Source: Ureibacillus xyleni
Lineage (GTDB): Bacteria; Bacillota; Bacilli; Bacillales_A; Planococcaceae
Direction: 5' to 3'
DNA length: 64,000 nucleotides
Assembly: GCF_900217795.1 (NCBI RefSeq)
Contig: NZ_OBMQ01000001.1
Location: 363,011-427,010 of the forward strand
The translations under genes were made by a program, and so were the position numbers. Position 1 is the stretch's first letter. Every line of letters starts with the position of its first letter. The notes under the pieces are model-generated. The model saw only the letters and a list, made by a program, of their open reading frames with translations. It ran no database searches and was not told the DNA's origin. Shown piece by piece: positions 1 to 9,329 of the stretch.

Positions 1-255
1 AAAGATAATGTGGAAATCGTAGGTGTGAACTTAACCTATACAGATAGTAAAGTGGATAACATTCGCAAATTCGTTGAAGGTTACGATCTTACATTCCCAA
101 TTCTTTTAATGGAAGATGAAGGCATAAATGAAATCTATCAAGTTTTAACGATCCCATCAACCTTCATGATTGATTCTAAAGGACGCATTCAAAAGCATAT
201 TGTAGGACCATTGGATCAAGATGCATTAAGAGAGCACGTAAAAGAGTTAGATTAA
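1..255 (+). CDS. Thioredoxin-like (ResA/TlpA-type) protein, C-terminal part
   Basis: The reading frame is open from the first base of the window, so the N-terminus, including any CxxC motif and membrane anchor, lies upstream. The visible 84 residues match the second half of a thioredoxin fold of the AhpC/TSA-ResA type: a strand ending in VGVNLT, a helix, the cis-proline segment IPSTFMID, and the final strand and helix. Such proteins are usually extracytoplasmic thiol-disulfide oxidoreductases in cytochrome c maturation or sporulation. The exact member cannot be decided from this fragment. Confidence 0.8.
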   Translation, partial: KDNVEIVGVNLTYTDSKVDNIRKFVEGYDLTFPILLMEDEGINEIYQVLTIPSTFMIDSKGRIQKHIVGPLDQDALREHVKELD

Positions 256-351
256 TACCAATAGAATAATTGATGAAAATATAAAATTCGGCTTTTTGTA
301 TGTGTTATCCTTTGTCGTTCTTTCATAGATTGAACGAGAGGAGGAAAATGA

Positions 352-1794
352 ATGCGAAAGAGTCGAATTTTTTTATGTCTTGCTGCACTTTTTGTAATCA
401 TAATTAGTATCGTTGTTTGGCAAAAATGGGCTGCATCTTCTAAAGAGGATACAAAAGTAAGCGAAGTCCCTGTTATTGACCAAGCCTACTCGTTAATTAC
501 AGAGAAATCAGTTTACGGAACAAGCGAAGATCAGATTATAGAAGGCGCATTGCGAGGGATGACGAACGCAATTAAAGACCCTTATAGCACGTACTACACA
601 GAAAAAGAGGCAGCTTTGCATAAGCAATCGTTAGCTGGACAACGGGTTGGAATTGGAATTGAAATTACAGAGAAAAACGGTAAATTTATCGTCGTTTCCC
701 CAGTGAAATCGTCGCCTGCAGAAAAAGCTGGAATTCGTCCTTTTGATGAAATTGTTCAAGTAGATGATGAACGCATAGAAGGAAAAACAATGGGTGAATT
801 AATGCAGTTGATTTCAGGGCAGGCGGGAGAAAAAGTGACACTCGTTTTATATCGTCCAAGCACTGAACGTCATATAAAAGTAACGGTAGAACGCAAAGAA
901 ATCAACAACAAAACTGTAAGCTCTAAAGTTTTAAAAGTTGAAGATACTGAGATTGGTTACGTATCGGTTTCTATGTTTGGAGAAAAAACAGCAGAGGAAT
1001 GGGTTAAAGCAACGAAAAAATTAATCAGTGAAGATGTTGAAGGATTAATTGTGGACTTGCGCGACAATCCAGGTGGTTATTTACATAGCGTCGCTGCTGT
1101 TGTAAGTAGTATCGAAAAAGAGAATCTAGTATTTGCTTATATGCAAAATGGAGCCGGGGCAATGGAACCTTTAAAAACAGGAGACATTGAGGAAGAAAAA
1201 TTTTATTTAGAGAAAATGAGAAAATTGCCGATCATCCTTCTTCAAAATGAAGGGAGTGCATCAGCGAGTGAAGTAATGGCAGGAGCTGTTCAAAGCTGGG
1301 AACGCGCCCTTGTAGTAGGAAGCAAAAGTTTCGGTAAAGGAACTGTTCAAGAAACATGGGACTTAAAAAATGGTGGAGAATTAAAATTATCAACAAATAA
1401 ATGGTTAACACCGAATCGTGAATGGATACATGGAAAAGGAATCAAAGCGGATATCGAAGTGGAACAGCATCCATTATTCTCTATGGAAGTAATTCCGTTA
1501 CGTGGGGAGTATTCAGAAGGTGATTTTAATGAAGAGATCGCCTACGTGCAAAAAGTATTAAATGGACTAGGGTTTAATGTTGGACGAACTGATGGGTTTT
1601 ATGATGAAGAAACGGCAGAGGCTGTAGCACTATACCGTGAAAAGAATGATTTACGAAAAGGGCGCTATATGGATGATATTTTCTTTACAAGCATCCGTGA
1701 ACAAGTGACAAAATATAAAGAAGATATGGACAACGATGTTCAGTTAAACATGGGCTTAAGTGTGATGCTTCACCGTTTAGAAGGGGATATTTAA
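352..1794 (+). CDS. ctpB: Carboxy-terminal processing serine protease CtpB (family S41)
   Basis: The protein has 480 residues with an N-terminal signal anchor (about residues 5-24), a PDZ domain (about 95-175), the S41 protease domain and a C-terminal peptidoglycan-binding domain (about 395-455). The catalytic Ser304, Lys329 and Gln333 keep the 25- and 29-residue spacing of B. subtilis CtpB. In that species CtpB acts in the space between mother cell and forespore and cleaves SpoIVFA to trigger sigma-K activation. ATG 352 follows a GAGAGGAGG ribosome site. minJ follows, as in B. subtilis, although swrA is not between them. The gene ends at an intrinsic terminator. Confidence 0.93.
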   Translation: MRKSRIFLCLAALFVIIISIVVWQKWAASSKEDTKVSEVPVIDQAYSLITEKSVYGTSEDQIIEGALRGMTNAIKDPYSTYYTEKEAALHKQSLAGQRVGIGIEITEKNGKFIVVSPVKSSPAEKAGIRPFDEIVQVDDERIEGKTMGELMQLISGQAGEKVTLVLYRPSTERHIKVTVERKEINNKTVSSKVLKVEDTEIGYVSVSMFGEKTAEEWVKATKKLISEDVEGLIVDLRDNPGGYLHSVAAVVSSIEKENLVFAYMQNGAGAMEPLKTGDIEEEKFYLEKMRKLPIILLQNEGSASASEVMAGAVQSWERALVVGSKSFGKGTVQETWDLKNGGELKLSTNKWLTPNREWIHGKGIKADIEVEQHPLFSMEVIPLRGEYSEGDFNEEIAYVQKVLNGLGFNVGRTDGFYDEETAEAVALYREKNDLRKGRYMDDIFFTSIREQVTKYKEDMDNDVQLNMGLSVMLHRLEGDI

Positions 1795-1802
1795 CTATTT
1801 AC

Positions 1803-1834
1803 AAGTAGCTAGAATGTTCTAGCTGCTTTTTCTT
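1803..1834 (+). terminator. Intrinsic terminator after ctpB
   Basis: A ten-base stem (AGTAGCTAGA paired with TCTAGCTGCT, one G-U pair) with a four-base loop is followed by a T-run. It lies nine bases after the ctpB stop codon. Confidence 0.8.
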
Positions 1835-1930
1835 ATTGATGAAATCTACGAAAAATTGTGTTAATAACTACGAAAATAGCAATTCCTTTGATACAATGTC
1901 AATAGTTAGTAGTAAACGGGCGGTGAAAAT

Positions 1931-3100
1931 GTGATTACAGATATATTAATAGAAATTGCATTGGCGATAGGACGAATGTTTCTGAATCCTATCCTGTATG
2001 TATCCATCATTGTAGCAGTGATTTTAGGCTACCGTCGTGTGAAAAGGGAAAGAAAATTTTTCCATGTACGTATTTTATGGGGATGGACCGAGGCAATTGG
2101 CTTATTAAAAGAAGGTTTGCTATATGCATTTATCATTTCACTCCTTTCCCTTGCATTCGGTTTAACCGTGCCTTTAGATTTACTGTTTGTTTTAACCATT
2201 ATCAGTTTAATCGCTCTAATCGTTTACTTTTTCCATATCCTTTCACCGGTTATTTTACTTACATTAAGTATTCTCGTACTTTGGGTCGTTGAATATCAAG
2301 GGTGGAACTTTCAATTTGTTGGAATCACAATCGATGGCCTTACATTAAGTCAAGGAACCGTTGTAACAGCAACAATTTTAACAGGCCTTTTCGTTGTAGC
2401 AGAGGGCTTATTAATTCGAAAAAATGGAGCCCTTATTGCCTCGCCTATTGTAGAAAATTCAAAGCGTGGATTAAGAGGGGTTGCATTTGCAAGTAAAAAA
2501 GCGTGGATTTTGCCTGTCTTTTTAGTAATACCAGGAGATGCGATTGATGCTTATTTCCCTTGGTGGCCACAATTTTCACTAGGCTCTACTCAATTTTCAC
2601 TCATTTTGTTTCCCGTTGTTATGGGGTTTCAACAGTTAACACGCAACAAACTACCAATTTACTTTTATCCAAGATTAGGCCGCGCAGTACTTATACTAGG
2701 TGAAATTGTGATTATTGGCGGATTAGTTGCATACTTTATCCCGCTCGTTGGGTTGATAACTTTAATTGTTGGTGCCATTTCAAGAATCGTTATCTCCATT
2801 TATTATTCAACTGGGCAACAAAAGGATGTTTACGCTGTTTCAGCAAAATCAAGTGGGGTAATGATTGCAGGTGTATTACCAAATTCACCAGCGGAAAAAA
2901 TGGGGTTAGTGGTTGGAGAAATTATTCGAAAAGTAAACGGTGTGGAAGTGCATACAGAGCGTCAATTATACGAAGCTTTACAGGTGAATGCTGCACATTG
3001 TCGTTTAGAAGTGTTAAATCATGACCATGAAGTTCGTTTAACTCAACATGTCGTTCATAATAATGACCATCACCAAATCGGTCTGTTAATAGCTGAATAA
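1931..3100 (+). CDS. minJ: MinJ-like topological factor of cell division
   Basis: The 389-residue membrane protein has about eight predicted transmembrane segments in residues 1-285 and a C-terminal cytoplasmic PDZ domain (about 295-380, with GVMIAGVLPNSPAEKMGL and GEIIRKVNG). This is the architecture of B. subtilis MinJ (YvjD, about 397 residues), which bridges DivIVA and MinD and keeps the division inhibitor at poles and young septa. Position directly after ctpB agrees with B. subtilis order. The start is GTG 1931, preceded by a GGGCGGTG sequence. The gene ends before a shared terminator with azlD, which is transcribed towards it. Confidence 0.88.
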   Translation: MITDILIEIALAIGRMFLNPILYVSIIVAVILGYRRVKRERKFFHVRILWGWTEAIGLLKEGLLYAFIISLLSLAFGLTVPLDLLFVLTIISLIALIVYFFHILSPVILLTLSILVLWVVEYQGWNFQFVGITIDGLTLSQGTVVTATILTGLFVVAEGLLIRKNGALIASPIVENSKRGLRGVAFASKKAWILPVFLVIPGDAIDAYFPWWPQFSLGSTQFSLILFPVVMGFQQLTRNKLPIYFYPRLGRAVLILGEIVIIGGLVAYFIPLVGLITLIVGAISRIVISIYYSTGQQKDVYAVSAKSSGVMIAGVLPNSPAEKMGLVVGEIIRKVNGVEVHTERQLYEALQVNAAHCRLEVLNHDHEVRLTQHVVHNNDHHQIGLLIAE

Positions 3101-3101
3101 G

Positions 3102-3138
3102 AAAATGCGATGTCGGAAGTAGACATCGCATTTTTTGG
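3102..3138. terminator. Bidirectional terminator between minJ and azlD
   Basis: A perfect stem of AATGCGATGTC and GACATCGCATT around a seven-base loop is flanked by A-runs on the left and T-runs on the right. It can therefore end transcription from both converging genes. Confidence 0.85.
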
Positions 3139-3141
3139 TTT

Positions 3142-3465
3142 CTAGAAAAAGTAGCGTAAAATGGCCATTGATACAACACCAACGACCACTGTTTTCGACA
3201 AGCTTTTAGTAAACACTGCCACAATTAATGTTGGAATAAATGCAGCTAAATTTAACCAATCAAATGTAACAATCGATCCATCAGCATTAAAGAGTGATTC
3301 GATTACAAGGGCACTTAAAATACATACAGGGATATATTTTAACCATCGTAAAACAACATCTGGTAACTCGACATTTCTTACTAACATAAACGGAATGACA
3401 CGAGGCAACCACGTAACAATTGCACAACCGAGCATAAGCAAAATCATTGGGACGGTAGTTGTCAT
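3142..3465 (-). CDS. azlD: AzlD-family small subunit of a branched-chain amino acid exporter
   Basis: The 107-residue protein has about four predicted membrane segments and the AzlD-family signature WLPRVIPF near residue 20. AzlD works with AzlC in an exporter of branched-chain amino acids or their analogues, for example 4-azaleucine in B. subtilis. Its ATG overlaps the azlC stop codon in an ATGA junction, so the two are translationally coupled. The actual substrate cannot be read from the sequence. Confidence 0.88.
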   Translation of the reverse strand: MTTTVPMILLMLGCAIVTWLPRVIPFMLVRNVELPDVVLRWLKYIPVCILSALVIESLFNADGSIVTFDWLNLAAFIPTLIVAVFTKSLSKTVVVGVVSMAILRYFF

Positions 3466-4190
3466 TTTTCAGTCACCACCCCAACTGTTGCAACAATCAT
3501 CGTAGCAATTAATACAGCTAAATGCCCCGGCATGAAATATAAAAGGATATATAAAATAATGGCCATTAACGCAATCAATTTTAAATAATGCATTAGCTTT
3601 GATTTACCGATATCGATTAAGTTCAAAACGAGTAAAGCACAGAACATCGCAATTAACGCGAAATCAAGTCCCCAGCTTTCTGCATTTGGAATCCATTTTC
3701 CTAATAATCCGCCAATTGTACAAGAGGCAATCCAAGTTAAGTAGGCCGTAATATTTAAGCCGTCCATCCAGTTGCCACCGATATGTTTTTCTTTCATCAG
3801 TTTCGTAACAGCAACCCCAAACGTTTCATCGGTTAATAATGTTCCAAATCCAATGTTGCGTAATGGAGAATACCTAGTTAGGTTCGGCGCAACAGTAAGA
3901 GACATAAGAAAGTGACGTAGATTCACAATAAACGTTGTGAGAATAATAACAGAAAACGGAGCACCTGCTATGTACAATCCACAAAAAATAAACTGTGCCG
4001 AGCCAGCATAAACAAGGACCGATAATAAAAAAATCTCAAAAACTGATAAATTAGACGTGATGGCAATAACTCCAAAGGCTAACCCAATACTGATATAGCC
4101 TAATAGTGTAGGAATACAATCTTTCACTCCTTGAGAAAAGGTATCAAGAGTTGTTGTTTGATGGGCGTTAATTTGTGTATTTAAACTCAC
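3462..4190 (-). CDS. azlC: AzlC-family large subunit of a branched-chain amino acid exporter
   Basis: The 242-residue protein has several hydrophobic segments and AzlC-family features: the early GVKDCIPTLLGYISIGLAFG segment and the LRHFLMS and TDETFGV motifs. The start is GTG 4190 with an AGGAGG site seven bases upstream. It forms an operon with azlD and is divergent from an HTH-cupin regulator gene, which is its likely controller. No second transporter gene is nearby. Confidence 0.9.
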   Translation of the reverse strand: MSLNTQINAHQTTTLDTFSQGVKDCIPTLLGYISIGLAFGVIAITSNLSVFEIFLLSVLVYAGSAQFIFCGLYIAGAPFSVIILTTFIVNLRHFLMSLTVAPNLTRYSPLRNIGFGTLLTDETFGVAVTKLMKEKHIGGNWMDGLNITAYLTWIASCTIGGLLGKWIPNAESWGLDFALIAMFCALLVLNLIDIGKSKLMHYLKLIALMAIILYILLYFMPGHLAVLIATMIVATVGVVTEK

Positions 4191-4346
4191 TTTTGTCCTC
4201 CTATGTACTATTAATATAGTAATTTTAAAAATCCATTGTGTAATTATATGAAACTTTTAAATTTCAAAAAACGTTCAGGTAAATATGTAGACAAATTGTA
4301 ATGAGGTTGTCAATAGTTTATTAGATATTGAAAGGAATTTGATACT

Positions 4347-4362
4347 TTGATAAAATTATCAA
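4347..4362. promoter_or_regulatory. Inverted repeat between azlC and the HTH-cupin gene, possible operator
   Basis: TTGATAA-AA-TTATCAA is a perfect seven-base inverted repeat. It lies in the 242-base divergent region, about 70 bases before the regulator start. Its place and symmetry fit an operator for the adjacent helix-turn-helix protein, but the AT-richness of the region makes chance palindromes fairly common. Confidence 0.4.
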
Positions 4363-4432
4363 TAATATTTTGAAAATTGTTTATTATAGTATACATCTGT
4401 CTTTTAAAATAAACAACAGGATTGGTGAACAT

Positions 4433-4984
4433 ATGGAGCAAATGAGTCGAAATATCGGTTATCAATTAAAAAAAATCCGCGGCCAACGTAGTTTAAGTTT
4501 AGATGATGTTGCCAAAGCTACTAATGTAAGTAAAGCTCAGTTAGCCCAGATAGAAAAAGGTGAATCAAACCCAACCGTCTCAACTATATGGAAAATTGCT
4601 TCAGGTATGAGGATTTCGTTTTCCTCACTTTTACAGCCGCCATGTGGACAATTTCAAAAATTTGACGAAAAAACATCCACTGTTGTATCAGAAGAAGATG
4701 GAAAATATCGTGTTTATTCGATTATTCCGTATGACCCTGAAAGAGGCTGGGAATTCTATAAAATTGAGATGGATCCTGGAGTCATACATAGGAGTGAAGC
4801 ACATTCTGAAGGCGTAGAAGAAACGTTAACGGTTATAAGTGGACAAGTTTTCGTGGAAGCTGGTGGAATGAACGAACATTTATCACAAGGTGAGACGTTA
4901 GTATTTTCTGGTTCACAAGAACATCATTATGAAAACCCGACGAATGAGACGACGATTTTACATTTAATTTTACAATATCGATAG
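4433..4984 (+). CDS. XRE-family HTH regulator with C-terminal cupin domain
   Basis: The protein has 183 residues from ATG 4433, which follows an AGGATTGGTG sequence. Longer in-frame starts upstream lack a ribosome site. Residues 8-62 form an XRE helix-turn-helix (SLDDVAKATNVSKAQLAQIEKG) and residues about 105-180 a cupin-2 barrel ending in SGSQEHHYENP. Proteins with this layout often bind a small ligand in the cupin and control an adjacent transport or catabolic operon. Divergence from azlCD suggests that it regulates that exporter, which is an inference from position only. Confidence 0.85.
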   Translation: MEQMSRNIGYQLKKIRGQRSLSLDDVAKATNVSKAQLAQIEKGESNPTVSTIWKIASGMRISFSSLLQPPCGQFQKFDEKTSTVVSEEDGKYRVYSIIPYDPERGWEFYKIEMDPGVIHRSEAHSEGVEETLTVISGQVFVEAGGMNEHLSQGETLVFSGSQEHHYENPTNETTILHLILQYR

Positions 4985-4995
4985 AGGTGGTACTT

Positions 4996-5643
4996 GTGAG
5001 CGATTGGTTTACCGTAGAAAACATTGAAAGTTTAGCAGCTCAATATCGAACACTTGGACCGCTAATTGGAATTTTATTGCCCTTTATTGAAGCTTTCCTA
5101 CCTTTTTTACCATTAGTTGTAATTGTAGTTGCAAATGCAAGTTCTTACGGGCTTTGGATAGGGTTTCTACTTTCTTGGATAGGAACTGTTTTAGGATCCT
5201 ACGTTGTGTTTTTACTTGTCCGTAGGTTTGGGAAACATCCAAGACTTCAAAAATTTATAGGCAGGGAAAAAATACAGAAGCTTATCAAATGGGTAGATAT
5301 GCGTGGTTTAAGTCCACTTTTTATTTTACTTTGTTTTCCTTTTACTCCCTCAGTTTTGGTGAATATTGTAGCAGGGTTATCTCATATAAAGAAGAAGTAC
5401 TATTTAATCGTGATTATGGCTGGTAAGTTTATCATGATAGCAAGTATGAGTGTGTTAGGATATGACTTAAGAGCATTGTTAACAGACCCAGTTAAATTGA
5501 TTTTCGCAGGGGTAGGGATTTTCCTACTATGGTTTGTAGGGAAGGCAATTGAAAAACATCTCAATAAAAAAGTTGAACGAGATTTAAGGGAATCATCCAG
5601 TAAGAAGGTAAAAATGTCAATGAAGAAAGAGCGGTTATTATAA
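4996..5643 (+). CDS. TVP38/TMEM64 (SNARE-associated, DedA-like) membrane protein
   Basis: The 215-residue membrane protein has about five hydrophobic segments and the TVP38-type core: the EAFLPFLPL segment, then GTVLGSYVVFLLVRRFG, and later FPFTPSVLVNIVAG. GTG 4996 is preferred over GTG 4987 because a GAGGTGG site sits five bases before it. Relatives are implicated in lipid scrambling and envelope homeostasis. The substrate here is unknown. It starts 12 bases after the regulator gene and may be co-transcribed with it. Confidence 0.85.
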   Translation: MSDWFTVENIESLAAQYRTLGPLIGILLPFIEAFLPFLPLVVIVVANASSYGLWIGFLLSWIGTVLGSYVVFLLVRRFGKHPRLQKFIGREKIQKLIKWVDMRGLSPLFILLCFPFTPSVLVNIVAGLSHIKKKYYLIVIMAGKFIMIASMSVLGYDLRALLTDPVKLIFAGVGIFLLWFVGKAIEKHLNKKVERDLRESSSKKVKMSMKKERLL

Positions 5644-5657
5644 ACTGCTCTTTTTTC
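5629..5657 (+). terminator. Intrinsic terminator overlapping the end of the TVP38 gene
   Basis: AGAGCGGTT pairs with AACTGCTCT and is followed by TTTTTT. The left arm lies inside the last codons of the gene, and the stop codon falls in the loop. Confidence 0.75.
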
Positions 5658-5751
5658 TACTATTCGAACAGATACGCAAAAATTATCTATTATACTAAAA
5701 AAATATTATAATGATAGAAAAAGATTAATAATAATAGAATTTTACTAGATA

Positions 5752-5765
5752 AGAACACTTGTTCT
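5752..5765. promoter_or_regulatory. LexA (SOS) box upstream of addB
   Basis: AGAACACTTGTTCT contains the GAAC-N4-GTTC core of Gram-positive LexA/DinR boxes. It ends three bases before a TATAAT hexamer at 5769-5774, so bound LexA would cover the promoter of addB. The outer bases are A and T where the consensus has C and G, which weakens the match slightly. Confidence 0.6.
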
Positions 5766-5804
5766 GTATATAATAAATACTAACATAAAGTAAGGAGGAG
5801 CTAT

Positions 5805-8800
5805 ATGTCGTTAAGAGTGATAAGTGGGAGAGCAGGAACAGGTAAAACAACACTCATCCATAAAGAAATCGTAAACGAACTTAAAAAGCAACCACTTGGC
5901 CCACCCATCTATTTAATTGTTCCTGACCAAATGTCTTATCAAGCAGAGCATATGTTAACGAATAATTATGGCATCCAAGGAATTATTCGAGCACAAGTAA
6001 TGACGTTTAAACGTCTTGCATGGTATATCCTACAAGAAACAGGTGGGATTGCGAAAGAACAACTGGATAAAATCGGCTACCGTATGTTAATCCGCCGACT
6101 TCTGGCTGAAAATAGAGATCAATTTTCACTATTCCGTCAAGCTGCTGATAAACGTGGATTTACAGAAGAAATTGAACAATTGGTGAAAGAATTTAGCCAG
6201 TATAACATCAATAGTGAAGCTTTAAATGAAGCGATTAATAAATTGCAAGAATCAAACGCACCTCAAACATTAATTGCTAAAACGAAAGACTTGCAAATCA
6301 TTTTATCAAAGTTAGAGGAAAAGCTTGGTGATAAATATGTTGATAGTGACGGCTTTTATCCAATCTTACTCGAACAACTACAAAACTCTCAAAAATTAAA
6401 AGAAGCCCACATCTATATTGATGGTTTTACGGCATTTACAGTTCGTGAATTTGAAATTGTTAAGCAATTGCTAGCATTGGCAAAGCGTGTCACCATCGTT
6501 CTTCCTTTTGAAAACGATCAAGATAAATATGATGACCAAGCTGTATTTTATCGACCAGCAGTGATGTACGATAAATTATTACAGGAAACAACAAATTTCA
6601 AAGTTGAAATGGAGCCACGAGTTCATTTAGATACTTGTTACCGTTACAACAATCATGATTTAGCGCATATTGAACAGCAATTCCACGAACCAGTACCATC
6701 TCAAGTGAAAGCTGAAGGATTTGTCGAAATTATTGAGGGAGCCAATCGACGAGCAGAGGTCCACGCAATTGCCCGGGAAATATGTCGACTTGTGCGGGAA
6801 GAAGACGTTCGATATAAAGAAATTGGGATTATGTATCGACAAGCAGACCTATATGACCCACTAATCGATACAATTTTTAAACAGTATGACATCCCCGTCT
6901 TCACAAATGAAAAGAAACCAATGTTACACCACCCGTTAATCGAGTTTAGTCGTTCTATTTTAGAAATTGTCACATCTAACTGGCAATATGAGCCGATTTT
7001 CAGGAGTGTAAAAACAGATTTATATTTCCCGTTAAAAAGCAATTTGAAAGAAATGCGGGAAAAAGCAGATTTGCTAGAAAACTTTGTAATTGCACAAGGA
7101 ATTTATGGATATCGATGGTTTGAAGACTCAAGATGGTTTTACAAAAAATATCGTGGACTAGAATTTTTCTCAAAACATCAAACAGACGAAGAACTAAAAA
7201 TGCAGCAAATCATTGATGAAATAAAATCAATAATTAAAGAACCAATTGAAAAATTGCAGCAAGAATTAAAAAATGCACAAACAGGTCGTGATATTGCCTT
7301 TGCATTGTTCAATTGTATTGAAGAACTACAAATATACGAGAAGTTACAAATGTTAAAAGATACTGAACTTGAAGAAAACGAATTGCATGGAGCGAGTGAG
7401 CATGACCAGGCCTGGAATCGCTGGATAAATGTGCTGGATCAATTCGTTTTAATGTTTGGTGATCAAAAACTAACGATTGAAGAAGCTGCGCAAATTTTAG
7501 ATGAAGGATATGATACGCTTCAGTTTTCCAAAATTCCACCATCTGTTGATGAAGTAACTGTGGCTACTGTTGAATATTCAAGATTTGATAATAAGTCTGT
7601 AGTTTTTGTTATTGGTGTGAATGACGGTGTGTATCCTATGCGCATCGATTATGAAGGTCTAATTACCGATGCAGATCGAGGTTGGTTTGCTGAGATTGAT
7701 ACAGAACTTTCCCCAACTTCAAAACATCGATTGCTCCAAGAAGCTTTCTTAATTTATCGCGCGTTTTCATCGCCTACAAACAGACTTTATGTAACCTATT
7801 CCAGTGCAGATGAAGAAAGTAAAGCTTTACTTCCATCTTTATATATAAACCGTCTGCATAAATTGTTTGAAGTCGATGGTGTCAAAACGTTACCACATAA
7901 AAAAGTGTTAATTGACCCAATTGAAGAGCTAAGTAAAAATAACAATCTTTCATATTTACAACACCCAAGAACATCTTTAGCTTTCTTAATGATGCAATTA
8001 AGACAGGCTCAATATTCGAATGAACTTTCATCTGAATGGGTGGCATTAAAATCATTTTATGAACAACATCCATATTGGAAGCAAGTATTAGAAGTTGTCA
8101 TGCGCCCATTACAAAAGAAAAATGTTGCTGAAAAACTAACACCAAACATAACGGAAGAGCTGTATGGAACTGAGTTAACTTCAAGTGTTTCACGAGTCGA
8201 GAAATTCTATCGATGTCCGTTCTCCCACTTTACAACATATGGGTTAAGACTAGAGGAGCGCGCTGTTTATCGGTTAGAGAATTTTGCAATCGGGGACCTT
8301 TTCCATGAAGCATTAAAATGGATTACGTTAGAAACTGAGCGCTTAAACATCCATTGGAATCGTTTAACTCGTACTCAATGTACTCATCTAGCACGACAAG
8401 CTGTAGAGCATATTGTTCCTGTATTTTCTCATCAAATCCTTTTAAGTAGTGCTCGTTATCGTTACATTCAACGAAAATTAATTCGCATTGTGGAAAGAAC
8501 GATGATGGCCTTGTCCCAACATGCAAAATCATCCTTCTTTAAGCCAATAGCAATTGAAGCTGCATTTGGACCAAATGAACAACTACCTCCATTGGAAATT
8601 AATTTAAAAGGCGGTCGCAAAATGAACATCCGTGGACGTATTGACCGTATTGATGGGGCAAAAATTGGAGATAAATCTTATTTACGTGTAATAGATTATA
8701 AATCTTCTAGTCGTGACTTAGATTTGAATGAAGTATATCACGGGATTTCATTACAACTGTTAACCTATTTAGATGTTGCAGTTGAAAACGCAAACTTCTG

Positions 8801-9329
8801 GCTTGATGGGGAAGTGGACCCAGCTGGTGTTTTATATGTTCATGTTCATAATCCTTTACTAAAAGGTGAAAAAGAATTGGACGAAATCGCGTTAGAAGTA
8901 GAGCGAATGGAAAAATATAAAATGAAGGGTTTGCTAACTGAAAACCCAGACTCGCTTATTGCAATGGATGATAATTTAGAGTCTGGTGGTTCATCAAAAA
9001 TTATCCCAGTTCAAATTAAAACAGATGGGGCTGTTTCAATTGCTAAGTCCCGAGTTGTGGCACCCCATGCAATGAACGAAATTAAACAATATGTTCGAAC
9101 AAAACATAAAATTGCTGGTGAAGGCATTATGAGCGGAGAGGTAGGCATCCATCCATATCGACTTAAAGGCAGAACAGCTTGTGACTTCTGTAGTTTTAAA
9201 TCGGTTTGTCAATTCGACCCTACTGACCAAGAGCAAGTTTATCATCAACTTCAAGCAGATAGCAGGGATGCTGTTGTATCAAAAATAAGAGAGGAGTTGA
9301 AAAAAGATGGGTCTATCGATTCCGAATAA
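5805..9329 (+). CDS. addB: AddB, helicase-nuclease subunit of the AddAB recombination complex
   Basis: The 1174-residue protein is about the length of B. subtilis AddB. It carries the Walker A sequence GRAGTGKT at residues 7-14 and a C-terminal RecB-type nuclease domain (RGRIDRID, then VIDYKSS near residue 965). Four cysteines, Cys804, Cys1126, Cys1129 and Cys1135, match the spacing of the 4Fe-4S ligands of B. subtilis AddB. With AddA it resects double-strand breaks up to a Chi site and loads RecA. ATG 5805 follows TAAGGAGGAG. It overlaps addA by 23 bases. A LexA-like box lies upstream. Confidence 0.97.
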   Translation: MSLRVISGRAGTGKTTLIHKEIVNELKKQPLGPPIYLIVPDQMSYQAEHMLTNNYGIQGIIRAQVMTFKRLAWYILQETGGIAKEQLDKIGYRMLIRRLLAENRDQFSLFRQAADKRGFTEEIEQLVKEFSQYNINSEALNEAINKLQESNAPQTLIAKTKDLQIILSKLEEKLGDKYVDSDGFYPILLEQLQNSQKLKEAHIYIDGFTAFTVREFEIVKQLLALAKRVTIVLPFENDQDKYDDQAVFYRPAVMYDKLLQETTNFKVEMEPRVHLDTCYRYNNHDLAHIEQQFHEPVPSQVKAEGFVEIIEGANRRAEVHAIAREICRLVREEDVRYKEIGIMYRQADLYDPLIDTIFKQYDIPVFTNEKKPMLHHPLIEFSRSILEIVTSNWQYEPIFRSVKTDLYFPLKSNLKEMREKADLLENFVIAQGIYGYRWFEDSRWFYKKYRGLEFFSKHQTDEELKMQQIIDEIKSIIKEPIEKLQQELKNAQTGRDIAFALFNCIEELQIYEKLQMLKDTELEENELHGASEHDQAWNRWINVLDQFVLMFGDQKLTIEEAAQILDEGYDTLQFSKIPPSVDEVTVATVEYSRFDNKSVVFVIGVNDGVYPMRIDYEGLITDADRGWFAEIDTELSPTSKHRLLQEAFLIYRAFSSPTNRLYVTYSSADEESKALLPSLYINRLHKLFEVDGVKTLPHKKVLIDPIEELSKNNNLSYLQHPRTSLAFLMMQLRQAQYSNELSSEWVALKSFYEQHPYWKQVLEVVMRPLQKKNVAEKLTPNITEELYGTELTSSVSRVEKFYRCPFSHFTTYGLRLEERAVYRLENFAIGDLFHEALKWITLETERLNIHWNRLTRTQCTHLARQAVEHIVPVFSHQILLSSARYRYIQRKLIRIVERTMMALSQHAKSSFFKPIAIEAAFGPNEQLPPLEINLKGGRKMNIRGRIDRIDGAKIGDKSYLRVIDYKSSSRDLDLNEVYHGISLQLLTYLDVAVENANFWLDGEVDPAGVLYVHVHNPLLKGEKELDEIALEVERMEKYKMKGLLTENPDSLIAMDDNLESGGSSKIIPVQIKTDGAVSIAKSRVVAPHAMNEIKQYVRTKHKIAGEGIMSGEVGIHPYRLKGRTACDFCSFKSVCQFDPTDQEQVYHQLQADSRDAVVSKIREELKKDGSIDSE

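Noticed and set aside
3161-3505. A 114-codon plus-strand frame across azlD.
   Set aside because: It is antisense to the well-supported azlD gene and overlaps the azlC end; no ribosome site precedes it.
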